Origin: Serinus canaria
Lineage: Eukaryota > Chordata > Aves > Passeriformes > Fringillidae
DNA: 64,000 nucleotides
NCBI RefSeq assembly: GCF_022539315.1
Contig: NC_066323.1
Coordinates: 17,473,719-17,537,718 of the forward strand
Reading direction: 5' to 3'
Shown: one piece after another, positions 61,094 to 64,000 of the stretch
How positions within the stretch are numbered: position 1 is the first letter of the stretch
How the letters are laid out: every line of letters begins with the position of its first letter
Translations under genes and position numbers: made by a program
Notes under the pieces: model-generated
The model's database searches: none
What the model was told of the DNA's origin: nothing
What the model saw: only the letters and a program-made list of their open reading frames with translations

Positions 61094-64000
61094 GTAAGTA
61101 CTCAGCTCACCTCTTGTCAGGTAGCAGGTTGTAGAATCAGCTATTTGGCCTCTCCCTTTTTTAAAATATGTTGTCACATTTAAAATGATGAATCAGCTGA
61201 TTATAACTGATTAAATAGTAAGCAAAATTAATTTTTTTATTATTATTAAAACAGCGTTTTTCCAACACAGGCCTTTGTTTTTAAAAGGATCTGAATCACT
61301 GTTACTCTTTAGAATGAATTTCAAAGCCCAAATGCTCTTATATTCTTTTTGCAATGAATAAATACATTTTGTTTGCAGGGCCAGAATGAAATATGTCATT
61401 CCTAGGATGTAATAGAGCTTGTGCAGGGAGAGACTTTTAACAACTTGAGTTATTTTAATATGTATGCAAATCCCTAAATCCACTGTGCTTTCTAGCCTTA
61501 TAAAAGGAGATAGACTTTACAGATATTTCAACCAATTAGTGCAGATACAGGTCAAATATGTGAACCTGCAAGACAGATGTAGGAAAAATCAGGATTACGT
61601 GCACTGTAAGGCTTATCCAAGTTAATGGCTTTGTCAGAAGGAGAGCAAGTTGAAGACTGGGTTAGACACAAAACAGATCAACTCTCTTAATCTAATTTAA
61701 AGGTTTTCAGAGGAAATAGAGGAACACTGATGGATTTGTTAGTAGGATACCAAATCTAAATCCCTTTCAATCCTCCCCTGTTATCTTGGGCTCAGTCTTT
61801 AAAAATTATTCAGCAGACTTTGGCTAAGTTTGATAATTTTGTCTTATCTTCAAAATATCTGTATTTTTACAAATTTCCTAAAGTCTGCTTCCATAAATAG
61901 ACAAACTGATGATGTTCCCTACAGGGAATATTCGCTGATCTATTGTTAAAAGGTTTTTTTATGAAAGTATATGAATGGGCATTTCTCCAGGAGCTGAGAA
62001 ATCATAGGCTTGATAAGGAAAGGAGACAAAACAACTTTGCAAAGCTGTATAGTGCGAAAAAGGAAGATGTTTTCCCTCCTGTTATTCCACAAAATTACCT
62101 TATACAAAGTATTTTAGTATCCTCACCTGCTAGCTAGGAATAAGGGCAGTAGAGATACATTCCAGTAGTGAGATCCTTGGTTGCTCTAGTTTACTGAAGG
62201 CTGAGGCACTCTTCCTGCTACAATGGTTGGTTCCTTTCCAAATGTGTGTTTGTATGCAGAGGTAGTGAGAGCAACCAGCCTGTGTTCCTTGCAGTTTTCA
62301 GTGGGGATTTACTGGGGTTTCCTTCAGGGTAATCCTTCCTTTTCTCTGCTTGTAGGTGACTATTTTCAGGCCAGTCTAAATAAAGCCACCAGACTCCCTT
62401 TGATGGAGACTGAAGCAAAGATGTGTTTGAGAGCTCAGATCAGAACAGGAGGCTGGGAGTTCCTGCCTGGTGTTTAGACCCAGACTCAGAAGCCCAAAGC
62501 CAACAGTGGCTGTGCTCTGCCCCTGCCATGCCAAAGTCTGTGCTCAGGTCTGCCCTGAAATGCCCTCTCCAGCCAAGGCACTCCAGCCTGGAGGGAGCTG
62601 GATTTAACTTAGGCCAGCTTGTTCACAGATCAAGGTCTCATTAAACTGTAAATGATACAAGCAATGTTTCCTGGTTCCCTGTTTTAAGGAATAGTTTTCG
62701 AAGCAGAATTAATACCTCCATTTGCAAGGGATGAGGTGAACTGATATGGTACAAAAGACTGTGCTTTCAAGAGCACTTTAGTTCCATTAAGTGAGATACA
62801 GTAATAGGCTGGGAAAAGCTCATGAATGATTTTCCAGTTGCATTCCTCTCACTGTCACATTTTCTCTGCCAAACCTGTGGTTCTCAGAAGAGGTCTTTAC
62901 TGACAAGAATCAAGTCCCACTGCAAATGACAACTGCATTTTCTCTATTTCATTAGTGTCTCCAGCCAGCCAGCAAAACTGGCCACTTTGTAGTTTGTCAT
63001 AGTCTTGGAAACTAATTTAATCCTGCCCTGTGAAACGACCCCTTACTAGAATGTACTGTATAACTGGCATGGCACGTGGATTTTCCATCCCAGATATGGC
63101 AGAGATCATATAATCATAGAGGAAATAGTGAGAGTAAAGTCATGTCAGTCATGGAAGAGGTTATTTTAACTCGCCAAAAATGCATTGTGTCTCCAAAAGA
63201 GAGGAGCATTTTCTCTCTCCTTGGACATAAAAGAGTCATTGGTTTAAAAAGAAATCAATTATACACACCCACTGTTCATCAGTTGTCACCTCATCACAGG
63301 GTGAAAATTAGTTTTAGCAGTTCACTCCAACTGGGTGGAGGGCAGGCTGCAAGGATTTGGAAAAGCCAGGGAAGTAAAACAGATAAAGGCATTAAAAGGC
63401 AATATATAGAGCCACAATCTCAGTTCAGCTTGGGAAAGTGCTGCTGTTTGAGGGAGGCATGTTTGCAGTGGTTGTAAATGGCAAAGTGGGAAAGGAAACA
63501 GATGTTTGATTCATCCCTACATTTGCAGAGAAATCCTGAAGCTAGCTTGAAAGTTTTTATTAATTTTATTTTGTTTTATTGAGTACAATGTAGCAATGCA
63601 ACATTCACCTAAAATGTTATACAATTATATCACTGATACAAAAAGATAGCAGAGGGATTGAACTGGAATTCTGTAGACTGAAAAAAAGATAATTAGGCAA
63701 TAGTGTGAATATTTTAAAAACTCTGCAAGATTTGGCATGTAAGTGAAAATGAAGATTTGCTAGAGATCGATTATTTGAATATCTCATGATACTATCAGTG
63801 TTATCAATAACATATATATTACTCAATATTATTTTATAAAATAGAATAATATAAAATATACTATTATTTAACTTTGTGGACAAGTTTTCAATAGAATCCT
63901 GAAAACCTATGAATCAAGCATCTTTGTCTTGCTTTCTTTTTAATTTGTTGTTATTGAGGCAGAGAGGAAATATTCCATGCCCATGACCTATTCTCCTGGT
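61094..64000. other. Unannotated AT-rich unique DNA
   Basis: I see no gene or recognisable mobile element. A plus-strand frame of 133 codons (63076-63477) and a GC-richer patch at about 62460-62620 have no family signature. The window ends in unique DNA. Confidence 0.5.

Noticed and set aside
1..64000. tRNA, rRNA, snRNA genes, CRISPR arrays, bacterial promoters or operons
   Set aside because: Looked for B-box-like GGTTCRAATCC, snRNA starts and regular spacer arrays and found none. The window has eukaryotic repeat content.

Overview
The window looks like vertebrate nuclear DNA, most likely from a bird of the songbird or wider Neoaves type. It is AT-rich, strongly CpG-depleted, has no dense open reading frames, and carries dispersed repeats typical of birds. 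These are a CR1 LINE 3' end at about 42.4 kb, a diverged antisense CR1 near 23.3-23.65 kb, and a roughly 1 kb solo LTR at 7.22-8.23 kb that I recognise as an avian endogenous-retrovirus LTR. Very old amniote SINE/MIR-type relics lie near 1.9, 4.3 and 11.2 kb. I see nothing prokaryotic: no operons, no CRISPR array, and no rRNA or tRNA gene.

I could not identify a single known protein-coding gene. Almost every open frame is short and of a length expected by chance. The window is best read as intergenic DNA or the inside of one or more large introns. Several segments are more coding-like than the background and are listed as low-confidence candidates. They include two coding-like frames on the minus strand at 11.44-12.24 kb, where CpG is locally high, and a set of splice-bounded open segments: 18343-18435 (+), 36768-36906 (+), 43542-43754 (+), 52767-53010 (+), 61018-61093 (+), 3372-3458 (-) and 53476-53682 (-). 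A handful of such acceptor/frame/donor combinations is expected by chance in 64 kb, and they fall on both strands, so they do not form an obvious gene model.

Layout. 0-7.2 kb: unique AT-rich DNA with old repeat relics and small microsatellites. 7.2-8.2 kb: solo ERV LTR, minus strand. 8.2-13.5 kb: mixed DNA with the coding-like patch at 11.4-12.2 kb. 13.5-18.3 kb: AT-rich, homeodomain-site-like DNA with inverted repeats, possibly conserved non-coding sequence. 18.3-26.4 kb: a candidate exon, hairpins, a CR1 relic and an old palindromic repeat. 26.46-26.84 kb: a TATATCCATATC-type minisatellite with a 20-bp unit and a higher-order structure. 27.0-27.6 kb: a GC-rich island. 27.6-40 kb: mostly unique DNA, with a 1.7-kb-spaced duplication (38.0 and 39.7 kb) and a perfect 25-nt palindrome at 38.87 kb. 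40-54 kb: CR1, candidate exons and a second LTR-like segment at 51.5-51.9 kb. 54-64 kb: AT-rich unique DNA with small tandem duplications and one candidate exon.

No set of genes acting together can be described, and I found no convincing undescribed biological system. The observations most worth a second look are the coding-like minus-strand patch at 11.4-12.2 kb, the 38.0/39.7 kb duplication, the palindrome with paired AGGTG/CACCT at 38.87 kb, the higher-order minisatellite, and the candidate exons with near-consensus splice sites.
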